64,000 bases of DNA from Sediminibacterium sp. Gen4 (GTDB lineage: Bacteria > Bacteroidota > Bacteroidia > Chitinophagales > Chitinophagaceae). A model generated the notes under the pieces. The model did not search any database, was not told where the DNA came from, and saw only the letters and a list, made by a program, of their open reading frames with translations. Below, in pieces: positions 1 to 8,434 of this stretch (positions are counted from its first letter, which is position 1; each line of letters opens with the position of its first letter). The stretch is taken from assembly GCA_013391385.1 (NCBI GenBank), contig JACBFI010000016.1, forward strand, positions 1 through 64,000, read 5' to 3'. The translations under genes and the position numbers were made by a program.

Positions 1-108
1 AGCTTTTTCCCGTTAACTCTAACCAAGAATGGACAACTTTTTGGGGGAGCCTACATACGTAAAAAAGAAGTTTGGTTATCAATTTTTAACAATACTTAAT
101 TTTAGTAA

Positions 109-151
109 AAAAGAGAGGTCGTTTTATTATTTATATAATGGCCTCTCTTTT
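109..151. terminator. Terminator-like hairpin in decayed left-edge region
   Basis: A 10-bp perfect stem (AAAAGAGAGG at 109-118, CCTCTCTTTT at 142-151) encloses a 23-nt AT-rich loop. The right arm ends in a T-run on the plus strand. It could terminate a plus-strand gene lying to the left of the window. The loop is long for an intrinsic terminator, so the role is inferred. Confidence 0.4.
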
Positions 152-215
152 AAACTTACCGATTTAATAAAAAACTCATTGATTGCAGGTGCTGCCTACG
201 AAAACTCTTTTGGTT

Positions 216-359
216 CTATCCTGTTATATACAAACAATCAGCATATTGTATACTGAATTCATCAACGATAGCAATACTTGGTTCAATAGTAAAACACACG
301 CCCACTTGTATTTTTAGCAGATCATCCTTTACCATATTATCCCATATATAACCATTCAT
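216..359 (-). pseudogene. Remnant of an M24-family metallopeptidase (Xaa-Pro dipeptidase-like C-terminus)
   Basis: A 47-codon open stretch on the minus strand reads VGVCFTIEPSIAI followed by DEFSIQYADCLYITG. This resembles the C-terminal metal-binding part of M24 (pita-bread) peptidases, where GMxFTIEPG is followed by GEFGxRxEDxxxVT. The fragment lacks the rest of the roughly 400-residue enzyme, and the frame upstream is broken by stops. It is therefore read as a decayed gene. Identification rests on one short motif seen by eye, so alternatives remain open. Confidence 0.35.
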
Positions 360-652
360 ATCAATCAAATTCCGCAAGATCGGTAATTGCTAAATCTGAC
401 TAACACCATTTCTGTGGTTACTTTTGGGCGGCAGTATTTATCATTTTATAGGAATTGCTGAGCTGTACTGGTTGATAGATCTATTAAACCACCAATAGCT
501 GCAAGCAAATGAAATTCACCTTTTTTATCAGGACTGACTATATAGTTTCAAATTAGCCAGAAGAAGTATTGTTGATTTTCAGAAAATCAACAGAAGATTT
601 TTCATATAGTAATAAAAGTAGATACAGGAAAAAGAACATGTTGATTGGCGTA
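360..652. other. Gene-poor region, probably decayed coding sequence
   Basis: No intact gene is visible here. On the minus strand, positions 446-539 carry a short open stretch reading KKGEFHLLAAIGGLIDL before a stop at 446, preceded by an in-frame stop near 550. It looks protein-like but I do not recognise the family. Together with the M24 remnant at 216-359 this suggests an eroded segment next to the CBS-domain gene. Confidence 0.3.
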
Positions 653-1312
653 CTACATGTTTAAATAAGCCAACAAGTGGTTATAATTCTCTTTCAACTC
701 ATTGGCATATTGTTCTTCACCGAAGTAGTAGCGAACAGAATAATCATAACGCTGGAAAGTAGCAACGATATCAGAGACTTCCACTTTATTGATCTTAATG
801 GTGACAATGATTTGTCCGGAATCATTTTCCGGATAGGTATTGAGTTGGGTGATATAAGCATCATTGGTTTCTACCAATCTGCTGATCTCACCAAAAGAGA
901 AGTGTCGTTTATCGGTTTCCAATACAATGATACCCCCTCTTTCTTCTGTTCCTAAGAAACGAGATAAGTGCACCATCATAGAGCGAGAAGAAATGATACC
1001 GGCTAATTCGCTCTGTTCATTGATAACAGGTAATAAGGTCAGTTCATTTTCTGCAATCAGCTTCAATGCAACAAGAAAATGTTCCTCTCCTTTAACGGAT
1101 ATCTTTTTGAGTGATTGTTCCAGCGAAGCGAGTAAGCCTTCTTCATCTGCATCAAGCAATTCATCTTTTTCAATGACGCCGGCAAATTTTTCCTCACTAA
1201 GTACCGGGAGGTGCAACAAGTCATAATCCTCCATCAATTGTAAGGCAAAAGAAACTTTGTCAAATAAATTGACCGCTGGAAATCCGGTATTGATGAGCTG
1301 CGATGCGAGCAT
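653..1312 (-). CDS. CBS-domain protein with C-terminal ACT-like domain
   Basis: A 219-residue cytosolic protein. Two CBS motifs occupy roughly residues 5-55 and 60-118 (HLPVL and TLLPVINE are typical CBS strand/turn patterns), followed by an ACT-like region that includes GGIIVLETD. CBS pairs usually bind adenine nucleotides and sense energy state; the ligand here is unknown. The frame extends 10 codons upstream to a TTG at 1342, but ATG at 1312 is preferred because an AG-rich stretch (GAAGAAAGA) precedes it. It lies 33 bp downstream of the alpha/beta hydrolase and is probably co-transcribed with it. In related genomes NAD kinase often follows; here decayed sequence follows instead. Confidence 0.9.
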   Translation of the reverse strand: MLASQLINTGFPAVNLFDKVSFALQLMEDYDLLHLPVLSEEKFAGVIEKDELLDADEEGLLASLEQSLKKISVKGEEHFLVALKLIAENELTLLPVINEQSELAGIISSRSMMVHLSRFLGTEERGGIIVLETDKRHFSFGEISRLVETNDAYITQLNTYPENDSGQIIVTIKINKVEVSDIVATFQRYDYSVRYYFGEEQYANELKENYNHLLAYLNM

Positions 1313-1345
1313 GATTCTTTCTTCAATTGATATACGCGTCAACCT

Positions 1346-2122
1346 TTAGGAAGGTTGTGAAACAACACTTAATTTTTGCAAGAACCCATCGAGAATACGA
1401 TTGAATTCATCGGGTACTTCCATCATCGGGGCATGGCCACATTTGTCTACAAAATGTAATTCACTGTTTGGGATCAATCGGTTGAATTCCTTTCCTACAA
1501 AAGGTGGCGTAATGGTATCATTATTCCCCCAGATCAATAAAGTAGGTTGCTGGATCTGATTCAATTCTTCACCCAAGTTATTGCGGATCGCACTTTTCGC
1601 CAGTGCAATAATTTTGATGACTTTCAATCTATTATTTGTAATCTCAAATACTTCATCTACCAGTTCTTTGGTAGCAGTATTGGGATCGTAAAAAGTAAGC
1701 TGTGTTTTCTTTTTGATGTACTCATAGTCACCACGCTTGGGATAACTGTCACCCATTCCATTTTCAAACAACCCACTACTACCTGTAAGGATCAGCGATT
1801 TAATTCTTTCCGGATGTTTTAAGATATGTACCAAAGCAACATGTCCACCTAAAGAGTTCCCAAGTAGATGAATATTTTCATATCCCCTCATCTCAATGAA
1901 CTTATGTACGTGTTTCTCCAATCCGCCAACAGAGGTATGAAAAATATCCAGGTCGAAAAGAGGCAGCATGGGCACTACCACTTTGTATTTGGGCTTGAAA
2001 TACTCAATGAGGTCTTTGAAATTGCTGAGTGCACCAAATAATCCATGGAGCAGCAACAAAGGTTCACCTTCCCCTTCTTCAATGTATTTGAACTTGTCTT
2101 GATGTTTAATCTCGTAATTCAT
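1346..2122 (-). CDS. Alpha/beta-hydrolase fold protein
   Basis: A 258-residue hydrolase without a signal peptide. Visible are the oxyanion-hole HGLFG (26-30), the nucleophile elbow GNSLGG (Ser90), Asp202 in WGNNDTITPP and His230 in CGHAPMMEVP, giving a complete Ser-Asp-His triad. The substrate cannot be told from sequence; the family includes esterases, epoxide hydrolases and C-C hydrolases. ATG start at 2122. It is the first gene of a likely two-gene unit with the CBS protein. Confidence 0.92.
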   Translation of the reverse strand: MNYEIKHQDKFKYIEEGEGEPLLLLHGLFGALSNFKDLIEYFKPKYKVVVPMLPLFDLDIFHTSVGGLEKHVHKFIEMRGYENIHLLGNSLGGHVALVHILKHPERIKSLILTGSSGLFENGMGDSYPKRGDYEYIKKKTQLTFYDPNTATKELVDEVFEITNNRLKVIKIIALAKSAIRNNLGEELNQIQQPTLLIWGNNDTITPPFVGKEFNRLIPNSELHFVDKCGHAPMMEVPDEFNRILDGFLQKLSVVSQPS

Positions 2123-2262
2123 GGGGTTAATTTCTTATGCAAGCATGATATCCGTTACAAATAAAAGAAAAACCATTAACAATATAAGAAACGTTTGAAA
2201 CAAGCTGCGGATTGTGCCGAATCTTTACTAAGATACTGATTTATAGGCAAAAATGTATGCCT

Positions 2263-2811
2263 TTACTGTGTCACCTGACTGGCAGGAGCTACACCGGTCT
2301 CAAAGAAATCAGTAAGGGAAGAAAACATGTCGCCAAATAAAGGGATTATTTCTCCGATCCCATCAATCACTTTTGGACCCCAGGGTTGTATGAAACCATA
2401 GGTTTGTGAAGCGTCAAGTGTGGTTTTATCAAATAAATGCAATTGTTCTGCATAAAATAGTACCACACTCAATACTAACGTATAAATAGCAGCATATAAA
2501 ACAATACCTGCTATTTTATTCAACCATCCTAGAAATACCATTTCTACCATTTTCTGAAGAGCAGTAGCACCCAATCTCACCAATATGACCACTGCAATCA
2601 TAACCATCGCAAAAGAAATAAAAGGCAACCATGACTGAGAAATACTTGTCTGCTGGCCCAACTTCTCCGCCACATAAGCAGATAATTTCATCGCTGCTGC
2701 CAAACCCACAACAATCGCCACAAAAGAAAACACCGCCACAATCAGTCCATTGCGGTAGCCCTTGATGAGAGCGAGGATCATACAGAGGAGGAAAATGATG
2801 TCGATGAGCAT
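2263..2811 (-). CDS. CvpA-family membrane protein
   Basis: A 182-residue integral membrane protein with about four hydrophobic segments. The N-terminal pattern MLIDIIFLLCMILALIKG followed by RNG is characteristic of CvpA/colicin V production proteins, whose exact function is unsettled. An in-frame TTG at 2844 would extend the frame, but those codons lie inside a perfect 18-bp inverted repeat, so ATG at 2811 is chosen. The C-terminal tail after the last helix is predicted soluble. It follows the YqeY and gldC genes on the same strand. Confidence 0.88.
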   Translation of the reverse strand: MLIDIIFLLCMILALIKGYRNGLIVAVFSFVAIVVGLAAAMKLSAYVAEKLGQQTSISQSWLPFISFAMVMIAVVILVRLGATALQKMVEMVFLGWLNKIAGIVLYAAIYTLVLSVVLFYAEQLHLFDKTTLDASQTYGFIQPWGPKVIDGIGEIIPLFGDMFSSLTDFFETGVAPASQVTQ

Positions 2812-2828
2812 GAGATAAGTCAAAAGTG

Positions 2829-2867
2829 AAAAGTCAAAAGTCAAAATCGTTTTGACTTTTGACTTTT
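2829..2867. repeat. Perfect inverted repeat built from GTCAAAA words
   Basis: Two 18-nt arms (2829-2846 and 2850-2867) are exact reverse complements around a 3-nt loop. Each arm is a tandem of the word AAAAGTC. A T-run follows on the plus strand only. Both neighbouring genes run minus, so it is not an obvious terminator for them. It belongs to the class of word-based palindromes found throughout this window. Confidence 0.85.
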
Positions 2868-2873
2868 GATTTT

Positions 2874-3329
2874 TTAATTAGATGCCAACAACTCCTTCAC
2901 CACCGCAGAAATGGCTTTCCCATCTGCTTGTCCGGAAAGTTGTTTGGAAGCTACCCCCATTACCTTGCCCATGTCTTGTGGACCTGCAGCGCCGGTAGTG
3001 GTGATGATTTCAGCGATGATCTTCTTTAATTCATCTGCATCCAACTGTTTGGGCAGGAACTGTTCGATCACAGCAATTTCTTCCTGTTCTTTTTTAGCGA
3101 GGTCTTCACGGTTTTGTTGCTGGAATATTTCCAGTGAATCTTTTCTTTGTTTTACCAGCTTCTGTAACAGTTTCAATTCCCCTTCGGCATTGATTTGTCC
3201 GTTAGCACCGGGTTCTGTTTTAGCTTTGATGATTTCAGCTTTGATGGCACGTAGACCACGGAGAAGCGCTTCATTTTTTGATTTCATCGCTTCTTTCATA
3301 CCTGTCATTACTTTTTCTTCTAAACTCAT
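2874..3329 (-). CDS. GatB/YqeY-domain protein
   Basis: A 151-residue protein matching the YqeY family over its full length: an N-terminal helical bundle (MSLEEKVMTGMKEAMKSKN), the EQFLPKQL segment, and the C-terminal DMGKVMGVASKQL segment shared with the GatB tail of the Asp/Glu-tRNA amidotransferase. YqeY proteins are thought to bind tRNA-related partners, but no activity is established. ATG start at 3329, 11 bp after the gldC stop, so the two probably share a transcript. Confidence 0.9.
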   Translation of the reverse strand: MSLEEKVMTGMKEAMKSKNEALLRGLRAIKAEIIKAKTEPGANGQINAEGELKLLQKLVKQRKDSLEIFQQQNREDLAKKEQEEIAVIEQFLPKQLDADELKKIIAEIITTTGAAGPQDMGKVMGVASKQLSGQADGKAISAVVKELLASN

Positions 3330-3340
3330 AGCGGTATGTT

Positions 3341-3685
3341 TTATTGGTTTTCTTTTAATTGAGAATCACGGAATTTTTTGTAGAACTCTTTGGCAAAAGC
3401 TTTCATGTCTTCCATCATTTCCTTTTGTTGCGTGGCACGCATATAGGTATCCGCCATACCCATCAGGGTTTGGTAATAAAAATCGGCCATTTCATCTACC
3501 ATCATTTCCTTGGTCCAGAGATCGATGCGCAGGGCTGATTTATCCGCCGCGTCCCAAAAAGCTACCATCATGGCTCTGGCAGGTTGTGCCATATCTGCAG
3601 TGCTGTCGCTCGCTTTCCATTGGATGGACTGTGGTACTTTTTGTTCGTCTAAGTGAACATCAATGTTTATTGTTGAAGTATGCAT
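3341..3685 (-). CDS. gldC: Gliding motility protein GldC
   Basis: A 114-residue soluble protein. The sequence follows the GldC pattern: the opening INIDVHLDEQKVPQSIQW, ALRIDLWTKEMMVDEM in the middle, and a helical C-terminus with ATQQKEMMEDM. GldC is an accessory factor of Bacteroidota gliding, found also in non-gliding species, and is not a core secretion component. A TATTTTTG promoter box lies at 3715-3722. No other gld gene is in the window, so motility cannot be concluded. Confidence 0.92.
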   Translation of the reverse strand: MHTSTINIDVHLDEQKVPQSIQWKASDSTADMAQPARAMMVAFWDAADKSALRIDLWTKEMMVDEMADFYYQTLMGMADTYMRATQQKEMMEDMKAFAKEFYKKFRDSQLKENQ

Positions 3686-3714
3686 ACGTAGTTCAAAGAT
3701 TTTAAAATAAGGCG

Positions 3715-3722
3715 CAAAAATA
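3715..3722 (-). promoter_or_regulatory. Predicted -7 box for gldC-yqeY
   Basis: TATTTTTG on the minus strand matches the Bacteroidota TAnnTTTG consensus and sits about 30 nt before the gldC ATG. No good -33 TTTG was seen at the expected distance. Confidence 0.45.
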
Positions 3723-3749
3723 AGGTTTAATCAGCAGCCGAGTGAAGGC

Positions 3750-4880
3750 CTATACGCTCAATACTGCTTTGCGTAAAGATTCATATATGGCGATAGCACT
3801 GGTATCCCAGCTAAATTGACCAACCCTTTCCAAGCCTTTGGTAATAAAAGCATTACGGATACCTTCATTTCGGTATAGACTCAACATCTCTTTGGCAATG
3901 GCATCTGGATCGGCAGGATCAATCAGTAAAGCGGCATCACCGGCTACTTCCGGCATACTACTGGTATTTGAGCAAATAACAGGAACGCCACATTGCATGG
4001 CTTCTAAAATAGGCAATCCGAAACCTTCAAACCAGGAAGGATATACCAGCGCATAAGCTGCGGCCGTTACTCTTTGTAATTGTTCTTCGGGTAAATAATC
4101 CAATAGCACTACATCTTCCCGGTATTTGTAGGTCTTGATTTTTTCCAAAAGATCATCGTATTGCCAAGCTTTTCTACCAGCTACCAGCAACTTCATATTA
4201 CTGTGTTGCCATTTTTTAAAATGTGAGAATGCTTTCAGTAGGTTTAATAAATTTTTCCGAGGATGAATACCTCCTACAAACAAGAAATATTCTCTTCCAT
4301 CTGCATATCCATCTTTCACCGCTTGTTTGTCTTCCCACTCCATGGGTTGAAACCCTTTCCGTACTGCACCGCCGATCACTTGGATCTTTGTTGAAGCAGT
4401 TCGATAGGTTTTCATGATATCTGTTTTTGAAAACTCAGATACGGTGATGATCTGTTTTGCTTTGCGCAGAAATGCGGGTGTGAACCAACGATAATAGGCC
4501 CGCTGATACCAGCTGATGTATTCAGGATGATGCAAAAAAGCCAGATCATGGATCATGAGCACTTGCGGAACAGAACTAGTAACACTACAAAATCCGTATG
4601 GCTGAAACCAAACATCGGCTTTCCATTTTTTTACAGCTCTTGTCGCTTTTATATCATACCAATATTTAAAACTCAGAGGGTGACGTGCAGCAGGGGGTAC
4701 TAATACCGAATGAACATTAGGAGCGGTAATAAACGGTGTTTCCCATGCACGATCATACAATAACAAAAACTCATCTTCCGGATGTGACGCTACCATACGA
4801 CGTAATACTTCCGCCGTATAATGCCCATACCCTTCCATTGGATTGTTCTGCAGAAAAATGGCATTGATGGCGATACGCAT
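3750..4880 (-). CDS. GT4-type glycosyltransferase
   Basis: A 376-residue cytosolic glycosyltransferase of the GT-B fold. The N-terminal half carries the acceptor domain (MRIAINAIFLQNNPMEGYGHY); the C-terminal half has FVGGIHPRKNLLNLL and the nucleotide-sugar site PSWFEGFGLPILEAMQCGVPV with the E-x7-E pattern typical of GT4. The sugar donor and acceptor are unknown; surface polysaccharide or mannan-like glycosylation is likely. The frame opens at a TTG at 4910, but ATG at 4880 starts the conserved N-terminus. A TAATTTTG box at 4887-4894 lies 6 nt upstream of that ATG, which also excludes the TTG. Confidence 0.92.
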   Translation of the reverse strand: MRIAINAIFLQNNPMEGYGHYTAEVLRRMVASHPEDEFLLLYDRAWETPFITAPNVHSVLVPPAARHPLSFKYWYDIKATRAVKKWKADVWFQPYGFCSVTSSVPQVLMIHDLAFLHHPEYISWYQRAYYRWFTPAFLRKAKQIITVSEFSKTDIMKTYRTASTKIQVIGGAVRKGFQPMEWEDKQAVKDGYADGREYFLFVGGIHPRKNLLNLLKAFSHFKKWQHSNMKLLVAGRKAWQYDDLLEKIKTYKYREDVVLLDYLPEEQLQRVTAAAYALVYPSWFEGFGLPILEAMQCGVPVICSNTSSMPEVAGDAALLIDPADPDAIAKEMLSLYRNEGIRNAFITKGLERVGQFSWDTSAIAIYESLRKAVLSV

Positions 4881-4886
4881 GGGAAG

Positions 4887-4894
4887 CAAAATTA
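4887..4894 (-). promoter_or_regulatory. Predicted -7 box for the glycosyltransferase gene
   Basis: TAATTTTG on the minus strand fits TAnnTTTG. It ends 6 nt before the ATG at 4880, so the transcript would have almost no leader. Confidence 0.45.
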
Positions 4895-4975
4895 GTAGGT
4901 ATACGATCAATTATTGTTAAAATAAAGCATCGATATAAAAGGTTAAGAATTTATATTATATTATTGTATTCACTT

Positions 4976-6115
4976 ATGCGAAAAACATGCTTTCTTTTGT
5001 TATCCTGTTTATTGTATCTGAACATACAAGCATCTGATTCATTATATGTTCAACTCAATAAGCAAAACTTCAAAAAAGGAGATACCCTAGATTTTTCTTG
5101 TGTCATCCCCGATTTTGAAAAAGCAAAACTCAATGCGGCATCCTTACATGTATGGATCGATCATATCAGTACCGGCACTCGCTGGAAATTTCGTTATCCG
5201 TTTATCAATGGCGAAGCTCAGGCAGCACTGGTTTTGGCAAAAACATTACCTGATGGACATTTCGCTGTGAACTTCCTGGTACAAAAGGGATATTTCCGTT
5301 TATCCGGACAGTTAAAAGAAAAGTTTGAGGATGAGAACAATATCAATTACCTGATGGTTCCAAAAAACAAACGGACCTATTCAGAAACCATCACACTGAA
5401 TAAGGATGGTTTTTTTCGTTTGAAGAGTACCTTATTCGAAGATTCTGCTTATTTCGTTTTTTCACCCGTTAAAAAGAACGCCAAAAATAACCTGAACATC
5501 AGTATAGAAACGCCTTTGGACTCTACTTTCATTCCTGAAATGGAAACTAGGATATGGATTACTGTGGGGAATCAGAAAAGACCCATGAACAAAGAAGATT
5601 CTGCTGCTTATGCATTTAACATGATCAGTAGCTCGGGTACTGATCTGTTACCCAATGTAACGGTTGTGGGTAAATACAAAAAGAAAGTAGAGCAATACGA
5701 TGATTATTATTCGAGTGGTCCGTTTAAACGTGATGAAGCGATGATCTTTGACGGAATTGAAGACGAAACCATGGCACGATCCATGAGCATTCTTCGTTTT
5801 CTGGAAGGAAAAGTACCCGGACTGATCGTTGAAAAAGATCAGGAAAGCATGGTGGAGATGGCAAGATGGAGAGGTGAGCCTACGGAAATTTATTTGGATG
5901 AGTTTAGAGTATCCCCACAAGATATTTGGATCGTTTCTCCTTCTGATGTAGCGATGGTAAAAGTGTACCGTCCACCCGCGATGTTATCACCATTATCAGG
6001 AGCCGCCGGTGCTATCGCTATTTATACCAAGCGTGGAGAGTTTGCGGGGAAGAATAGATTTAAACATAGCTTTACAGTGAAGGGATATACACCTGCGGAA
6101 GCAGTTTGGCAGTGA
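4976..6115 (+). CDS. Secreted macroglobulin-like/TonB-plug protein lacking a barrel
   Basis: A 379-residue protein with a signal peptide (MRKTCFLLLSCLLYLNIQAS). Residues about 22-115 resemble an alpha-2-macroglobulin-type beta sandwich (LYVQLNKQNFKKGDTLDF). The C-terminal 150 residues look like a TonB-receptor plug: PNVTVVGKYKKK, then RFLEGKVPGLIVEKD, EIYLDEF and a final GAAGAIAIYTKRGEF. No beta-barrel follows, so it is not a transporter by itself. Family members in Bacteroidota are usually near 800 residues, so this is a short version. The ATG at 4976 is chosen over an in-frame TTG at 4964 that precedes the charged n-region. Function unknown. Confidence 0.8.
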   Translation: MRKTCFLLLSCLLYLNIQASDSLYVQLNKQNFKKGDTLDFSCVIPDFEKAKLNAASLHVWIDHISTGTRWKFRYPFINGEAQAALVLAKTLPDGHFAVNFLVQKGYFRLSGQLKEKFEDENNINYLMVPKNKRTYSETITLNKDGFFRLKSTLFEDSAYFVFSPVKKNAKNNLNISIETPLDSTFIPEMETRIWITVGNQKRPMNKEDSAAYAFNMISSSGTDLLPNVTVVGKYKKKVEQYDDYYSSGPFKRDEAMIFDGIEDETMARSMSILRFLEGKVPGLIVEKDQESMVEMARWRGEPTEIYLDEFRVSPQDIWIVSPSDVAMVKVYRPPAMLSPLSGAAGAIAIYTKRGEFAGKNRFKHSFTVKGYTPAEAVWQ

Positions 6116-6192
6116 TATTTGTATAGAAGATGAACAGCTATTGATCGTTTCCATTTCTCATTTATACAATTCGTTTCTAAAATACCTGTGCT

Positions 6193-6651
6193 ATGCAAAA
6201 ATTACAATTCAAAGTAAACATCAACGCACCTGCAGCCAATGTATACGATTGTATGCTTGGTATTCAAAATAAATCAACTTATGAGCAATGGACTTCATTG
6301 TTCAATCCCACATCCACCTATGAGGGAAGTTGGAATAAAGGAAGTAAAATTCTATTTATTGGCGTAGATGAGAAAGGAGAAAAGGGAGGTATTGTTTCCA
6401 AGATAGCTGATAATATTCCCCACCAATTTGTTTCGATTCAACATTATGGTCTTGTAAAAGGTGATCAGGAAATTACGGAGGGACCGGAAGTAGAAAAATG
6501 GGCCAATGGATTTGAAAATTATCACTTCGAAGAAAACAATGGAATTACAACCGTTACTGTTGAATTAGATACCACTGAAGATTTCATAGGTTATATGAAT
6601 GAGAAATATCCAAAAGCACTTAACAGGTTGAAAGAACTTTGTGAACAGTAA
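6193..6651 (+). CDS. SRPBCC-fold protein (AHSA1-like)
   Basis: A 152-residue protein with the START/Bet v 1-type helix-grip fold. It opens with a strand (LQFKVNINAPAANVYDCM), has the buried-cavity region SKILFIGVDEKGEKGG, and ends in a long helix (YMNEKYPKALNRLKELCEQ). Such proteins bind hydrophobic ligands or modulate partners. No catalytic residues can be named. It stands alone between two inverted orientations. Confidence 0.82.
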   Translation: MQKLQFKVNINAPAANVYDCMLGIQNKSTYEQWTSLFNPTSTYEGSWNKGSKILFIGVDEKGEKGGIVSKIADNIPHQFVSIQHYGLVKGDQEITEGPEVEKWANGFENYHFEENNGITTVTVELDTTEDFIGYMNEKYPKALNRLKELCEQ

Positions 6652-6713
6652 AATGGAACGCAGATGAATGAATCATGATTGACCATGAAAATTATAAGAA
6701 TCTGTGTTCCATT
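6652..6713. repeat. Inverted repeat between convergent genes
   Basis: Arms AATGGAACGCAGAT (6652-6665) and ATCTGTGTTCCATT (6700-6713) pair with one mismatch. It fills the gap between the SRPBCC gene and the convergent dehydrogenase gene and probably acts as a two-way terminator. The CGCAGAT word recurs in the repeat at 16178. Confidence 0.7.
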
Positions 6714-6714
6714 A

Positions 6715-7563
6715 TCAATAATGATAAAACCCTTTCCCCGTTTTCCGTCCCAATTCACCCGCAGCTACTTTCGCCGCTTGAATTGGCGAAGGTGTTAAAC
6801 GTTTGGGTTTACCCAGTGCTTCCCATACAATATTGCTTACACCAAAATTGATATCCATTCCAATAAGATCCATCAGTTTGAATGGACCCATTTTAAAACC
6901 ACTCGCTTCCATCACCGCATCAATCGCAGCAAAATCCATCTGCTCTTTTTCTACCAGTTGCATGGCTTCCAGGTAATAATGTCTGGCAACGCGATTGACA
7001 ATAAAGCCCGGTGCATCTTTACAGACAACCGGCACTTTCCCCATCTGTTTACTGATAGCAATGGTCTGTTGCATTACTTCCGCAGAAGTAGCGGTTCCTT
7101 GTATTACTTCCACCAGTTTCATCAATGGAGCCGGATTGAAAAAATGCATGCCAACGACTCTTTCAGGATGCGGAATTTCGACCGCGATCTCACTCACCGG
7201 AATTGAAGAGGTATTGGTAGCCAAAATGGTATCATTACTATTCAAAGCAGCCAGTTGAGTAAACAAACTCACTTTGGCTTCTTTCTTTTCGATAATGGCT
7301 TCAATGATCATATCTGCTACACAATCATTTGCTTGCGTTGTGAAAAGGATACGATCCAGAGTCTCTTGTTTTTCTGTTGCACTGATCTTCCCTTTTTCTG
7401 CCAACTTATTAAGATTCAGCTCAATGGCCTTTCTGCTTTTTTCGATCATCTCCCCACTTAAATCAAACTGAATGGTTCGATAGCCAGATTGGGCACTTAC
7501 CTGAGCAATGCCACTCCCCATAGTTCCCGCGCCACAAATACAGATGGTTTTGATTGATTTCAT
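6715..7563 (-). CDS. 3-hydroxyacyl-CoA (3-hydroxybutyryl-CoA) dehydrogenase
   Basis: A 282-residue NAD-dependent dehydrogenase that oxidises (S)-3-hydroxyacyl-CoA to 3-ketoacyl-CoA. The Rossmann motif GAGTMGSGIAQ is at 11-21, ATNTSSIPV at 115-123, and the active-site segment GMHFFNPAPLMKLVEV gives His140 and Glu152 as the catalytic dyad. The C-terminal helical domain follows from FIVNRVARHYYLEA. The length is that of stand-alone HBD/PaaH enzymes, without a hydratase fusion. It probably serves fatty-acid or butanoate metabolism. Single gene, ATG start at 7563. Confidence 0.94.
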   Translation of the reverse strand: MKSIKTICICGAGTMGSGIAQVSAQSGYRTIQFDLSGEMIEKSRKAIELNLNKLAEKGKISATEKQETLDRILFTTQANDCVADMIIEAIIEKKEAKVSLFTQLAALNSNDTILATNTSSIPVSEIAVEIPHPERVVGMHFFNPAPLMKLVEVIQGTATSAEVMQQTIAISKQMGKVPVVCKDAPGFIVNRVARHYYLEAMQLVEKEQMDFAAIDAVMEASGFKMGPFKLMDLIGMDINFGVSNIVWEALGKPKRLTPSPIQAAKVAAGELGRKTGKGFYHY

Positions 7564-7642
7564 ACGATCCTGTAATGATTGGAACGCAAGATACTTACAT
7601 CTTTTCCACTTTAACTAAACGCCGTAAAATCCTGCTACTCAG

Positions 7643-8434
7643 ATGGCTTACTTTTATACCATGCAAAAAATGCAGCAACTCGATCTGTTTGGAATGCCTG
7701 TAGAACCGGCAAGTGCCCCTGCTAAAAAAACGGTAGCCCCTAAAGCAAAACCTGCGCAGGAAGTTGTACCTGAACCTCAACCTATGGTTGTAGCAGAACC
7801 GGAACCCGTAATGATTCCCGAGCCTGTTGCAATCATCACTGAAACTCCTCTCATTGAGACTGAGCCTTCTATTATTGCAGAAACACCAATTAAACAAGAA
7901 GACCCCGTTGTTTTTGCAGATGAACGTATTGTGGTAAAGATCAAACCCAAAAACATTACTACGGAAGTAAAAGCTATTGAACAAGCAATACCTACTCCGC
8001 CTAAAGCTGCTGAACCTCTCGCTACCAAACAACCTGGTAAACGCGGTAGAAAATCTTTCCGTGAAATAGATACTGAAATTGATCTCGTTGATATTCCGGA
8101 TGAAGAAACATTGAAACAAAAATTATACTACCCCATCAGTGAAGTAGCCAAATGGTTCAAAGTGAATACTTCTTTACTGCGTTATTGGGAAAATGAATTT
8201 GATATTCTCCAACCCCGCAAGACACGCAAGGGAGATCGCTTATTCAGATATGAAGATATCCGCAACTTACAACTGATCTATTTCCTGTTGCGCCAGCGTA
8301 AGTTCTCCATTGAAGGAGCAAGAGCTTATCTCAAACAAAACAAACATCAGGCCGATGTACAGGCACAACTTGTACAATCCTTGACCAAATTCAAATCTTT
8401 CTTACTCGAGCTAAGAGCAGGTCTAGGTAACTGA
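7643..8434 (+). CDS. MerR-family regulator with acidic proline-rich N-terminus
   Basis: A 263-residue protein. Residues about 20-130 are low-complexity, rich in Pro, Glu, Ala and Thr, and probably disordered. A MerR winged helix-turn-helix follows at roughly 155-235 (YYPISEVAKWFKV, LLRYWENEFDIL, LFRYEDIRNLQLIYFLL). The DNA-binding domain being C-terminal is the reverse of classical MerR and is the common arrangement for this Bacteroidota group. There is no recognisable effector domain or cysteine metal site. ATG at 7643 is used; ATGs at 7661 and 7670 are alternatives. Confidence 0.85.
   Translation: MAYFYTMQKMQQLDLFGMPVEPASAPAKKTVAPKAKPAQEVVPEPQPMVVAEPEPVMIPEPVAIITETPLIETEPSIIAETPIKQEDPVVFADERIVVKIKPKNITTEVKAIEQAIPTPPKAAEPLATKQPGKRGRKSFREIDTEIDLVDIPDEETLKQKLYYPISEVAKWFKVNTSLLRYWENEFDILQPRKTRKGDRLFRYEDIRNLQLIYFLLRQRKFSIEGARAYLKQNKHQADVQAQLVQSLTKFKSFLLELRAGLGN

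Noticed and set aside
29-256. A 75-residue plus-strand reading frame at the left edge
   Set aside because: It runs through the hairpin at 109-151 and opposite the M24 remnant, and its composition is that of AT-rich non-coding sequence.
2911-3705. A 264-residue frame antisense to the YqeY and gldC genes
   Set aside because: It crosses two well-supported genes and the gap between them, rich in Cys and Ser as expected of antisense translation.
7595-8119. A 174-residue Phe/Arg-rich frame antisense to the merR gene
   Set aside because: Composition (Phe, Arg, Tyr repeats) is that of a shadow of the acidic low-complexity N-terminus.
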